From positions 2,356,001-2,420,000 of the forward strand of contig OZ244890.1 of assembly GCA_965221455.1 (NCBI GenBank): a stretch of 64,000 nt of DNA, written 5' to 3'. Shown one piece after another: positions 61,501-64,000 of this stretch; the first letter of the stretch is position 1, and each line of letters opens with the position of its first letter. The notes under the pieces are model-generated. The model was not told where the DNA came from and did no database searches. It was given only the letters and a program-made list of their open reading frames with translations. Origin of the DNA: SMWN01 sp965221455 (GTDB taxonomy: Bacteria; Pseudomonadota; Gammaproteobacteria; Eutrophobiales; Eutrophobiaceae). The translations under genes were made by a program, and so were the position numbers.

Positions 61501-64000
61501 TGACCTTTAGCACAATCAACTGGAATGCCGCCCAAACCGTGACGGTGACGGGTGCTGCGGACGCGAATGCGACCAACGAACGCGGCGTACAACTGACCCA
61601 TACGGTGAGCGGCGGTGATGCGAACTATGCTGCGCTGACGCCGCCCGCCGTGACCGTGAATGTCGCGGATAGCGCTGTCAGCGTGACCGTGAGCACGGCC
61701 ACGCTTGCGGTCAATGAAGGCGAGACCAACGAGTATACGCTGCGCTTGAATACCTCACCGACGCACGCGGTCACGATTAGCGTGAGCAGTAATAATCCGG
61801 CGGTGACCGCAACCGCATCGCTGACCTTTACCAGGAATAACTGGAATCAGGCGCAGACGGTGACGGTGATGGGTGCCGAGGACAATAACAGGACCAGCGA
61901 GAGCGGTGTGCAACTGAGTCATGCGCTGAGCAGCAGCGATACGCGCTATGCCGGGGTGAACCCGCCCGCCGTGACCGTGAATGTCACGGATAACGCCGCG
62001 CCGGGCGTGACCATGAGTGCGACCGCGCTGGCGGTCTTTGAAGGCGGGACCGGCGAGTATACGCTGCGCTTGAATAACCAACCGAGCCACGCTGTGACGA
62101 TTAGCGTGACCAGTGACAATACTGCGGTGACCGTGACCTCACCACTGACCTTTACCACAGTCAATTGGAATGCCGCCCAAACCGTGACCGTGACGGCTGT
62201 TGAGGACACGAATACGAGCAGCGAAAGCGTGCAACTGAGTCATGCGCTGAGCAGCAGCGATACGCTTTATGCCGCGGTGAACCCGCCCGCCGTGACCGTG
62301 CGTGTCACGGATAACGACGCGGCAGGTATCGTCGTGAGTACGCCCGCGCTGGTGCTCAATGAGGGCGGGACTAGCGAGTTTACGGTGAGGTTGGCGACCG
62401 AACCGACAGGGGGTTTTTTGCAAATTGTCATATCAAACACAAGTGTGACGCTGACTCCGTCTACCTCGTCCAGGCCGACCAATACCGTCTTGGAATTTAC
62501 CATGACCAACTGGGACGCGCCGCAGACGCTAACGGCGACCGCTGTTGAGGATGACGATACAGATGATGAGACGGATTCATTGAGAATGACATTAATTGAT
62601 AATAGATTTAATACCCTTGCCACTCTAGCCATCGCCATCACCATAACAGATAACGATACGGCGGGTTTTACGCTGAGTTCGACCACGTTGACCGTGACTG
62701 AGGGGCTCACGGCGAGCTATACCATCCGGCTGGGTACCCGACCGTCGGCGACCGTGAGCATTCTGCCGCAAACGTTCAATGCCGATGTGGCGACGGTGAG
62801 TCCGGCGACCCCGTCCAGCCTGGACTTCACCACGAGACAACTGGAACATGCCGCAGACGGTGACGGTAATGGGTGTTGAGGACGCTGATACAAACCACGA
62901 GAGCGTGCAACTGACCCATGCGGTGCGCAGCAGCGATGCGACCTATGCCGCGCTGACCCCGTCCGTCCGTGACCGTAGGTGTCACGGATAACGACACGCC
63001 GGGCGTGACCGTGAGTCCGAACGTGCTGGCGGTCAATGAAGGTGAGACTGGCGAGTATCGCTTAAGCCTGTCTACCCTGCCGACGGCACCGGTGACGATT
63101 GCCGTGAGCAATCCCGATGCCAGTGCGGTGACCCTCAGTGCCACCTCACTGACGTTTACCACAGACAACTGGAACAGTGTCCAGATGGTGACCGTGAGTG
63201 GTGTTGAAGACACAGATGCGGACCACGAGACCGTGCAACTCACAGTACCATACGGCGACGATAAGCGGTGACAGATGAGACGGCGGGCGTGACGTGATGA
63301 CCACGTGGCGAGTATACGCTGCGGTTGAATACCCCACCGGCCAGCGTGACGATAGACTCCGTCGCTGTGACCTTGAATGATAACGACGAGACCGTGCAAC
63401 TCACACATACCGGCCAGGCGTGCTGCCGTGACGTGAGTACCACGACAGGCTGACAGTCCATGTCCATGAGCGTGGTGGGACTGGCATGTATACACTGCGC
63501 CTGAATACCCCACCGACGGAAGCGGTGACGATTAGCGTGACCCATTCCAATGCCGCTGCTGCGACGGTGAGTCCCACCTCACTGATGTTTAGCGCCACCG
63601 ACTGGAATACCGCCAAAACCATCACCGTGACGGGAGTGGAAGACGCTGATACAGACGACGAGACCGTGCAACTCACGCATACGGTGACCAGTACCGACAC
63701 CAACTATCGTACCGTCACGGCGGCCACCGTAACCGTGACGGTGACGGAGATGGCGGCGGTGAGTCTTGATGTGGATGGCAGCGGCGGTGATCCCAACCAG
63801 AGTGACGGACTCTTGCTGGGCCGCTACCTGTTTGGTATCCGTGATGCGGCGGGCTTGCTTGATACGATTCCGGGGAGTCCCTCGTTCAATGCGGTCACGA
63901 CGAATATTGCGGGGGCTTTCGCCAGCGGTCGTCTTGATGTGGATGGCAGCGGCGGTGATCCCAACCAGAGTGACGGACTCTTGCTGGGCCGCTACCTGTT
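58596..64000 (+). pseudogene. Large secreted W-x2-W / Calx-beta / dockerin-like protein, frameshifted near the 3' end (3' partial)
   Basis: The first uninterrupted part (58596-62879) codes 1427 residues. A leader with a palindromic insertion precedes the signal peptide (ATG at 58758, MTAVMGAVALLAGLSSPVAR). Three modules of about 215 residues then begin with WGEWS or WSAWS and RTCNAGAGNTC. Two Ig-like regions (about 720-920) follow, then Calx-beta-like modules from about residue 920. One extra base near 62835 (ACGAGACAAC where GACAAC is expected) shifts the frame; a second shift near 62965 and a scrambled stretch at about 63240-63470 follow. The original frame resumes at 63480 and encodes a last module and two dockerin-like domains (Asp codons at 63768 and 63936) before the window ends. 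The upstream 1427 residues could still be made, without dockerin-like ends. Confidence 0.82.
58700..58734. repeat. Double palindrome (REP-like) inside the leader of the surface-protein gene
   Basis: CCCCTCCTT-TAC-AAGGAGGGG is a perfect 9-bp stem with a 3-base loop (58700-58720), followed by GCCCC-GCA-GGGGC (58722-58734). Translated, it gives unnatural Arg/Gly-rich sequence (RRGAPQGRGGR), as intergenic palindromic repeats do. It splits the leader at 58596 from the signal peptide at 58758. Confidence 0.85.

Overview
The window suggests the chromosome of a gammaproteobacterium. The strongest evidence is the block uvrC-pgsA-tRNA-Gly-tRNA-Cys-tRNA-Leu (48.0-50.9 kb), the same order as uvrC-pgsA-glyW-cysT-leuZ in E. 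coli; purK-purE, a UvrC of ordinary length and CCA-encoding tRNAs agree. No species can be named from the sequence alone. IS3-family scraps, frameshifted glycan genes and nonsense-interrupted genes are frequent, so much of the accessory sequence is decaying.

Layout. 0-6 kb: the 3' half of a Wadjet-type defence operon (jetC, jetD), followed by an HTH protein gene interrupted by two in-frame TAG codons and by a convergent AlpA-like regulator. 6-12 kb: tRNA-Ser(CGA) without encoded CCA, a CAP-domain autotransporter, an IS3 remnant and the purK-purE operon. 12-27.3 kb: a surface-protein locus with two giant secreted proteins built from about 105-residue Calx-beta-like modules (24 and 13 modules). 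Each ends in a doubled dockerin-like calcium-loop domain, and a small secreted protein with cohesin-like features follows. The last part is a segmental duplication whose first copy has decayed. 27.8-30.8 kb: a Rieske oxygenase/reductase pair, a DUF2141 protein and a small membrane protein. 31.4-41.8 kb: a glycan-type locus (GT2, GT4, GT8-like, ELM1-like, FkbM and other methyltransferases, 2OG-Fe oxygenase), heavily pseudogenised and bounded on one side by IS3 debris. 42.2-44.4 kb: DUF547 plus radical SAM. 44.4-45.3 kb: a small secreted protein with a W-x2-W module and one dockerin-like domain. 45.5-47.4 kb: an MNIO (DUF692) enzyme with a partner protein. 47.4-50.9 kb: housekeeping uracil-DNA glycosylase, uvrC, pgsA and tRNAs. 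51.3-57.6 kb: a defence block directly after tRNA-Leu, with a type III restriction-modification system in res-mod order and a KAP P-loop NTPase. 57.6-64 kb: a third large surface protein with three W-x2-W modules, Calx-beta modules and a doubled dockerin-like end. It is preceded by a 19-unit heptanucleotide array at a predicted transcription start and is broken by frameshifts near its 3' end.

The most unusual theme is a family of secreted proteins scattered over 50 kb that share a C-terminal dockerin-like domain (seven copies in four genes, 56-residue period wherever doubled). A possible cohesin-like partner lies beside the two largest. Several repeats could change length or expression: a 333-bp in-gene array, 0.7-kb in-frame direct repeats 5352 bp apart, and the heptad array. 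The cohesin-dockerin reading is an inference from motif patterns; the repeats themselves are directly visible.
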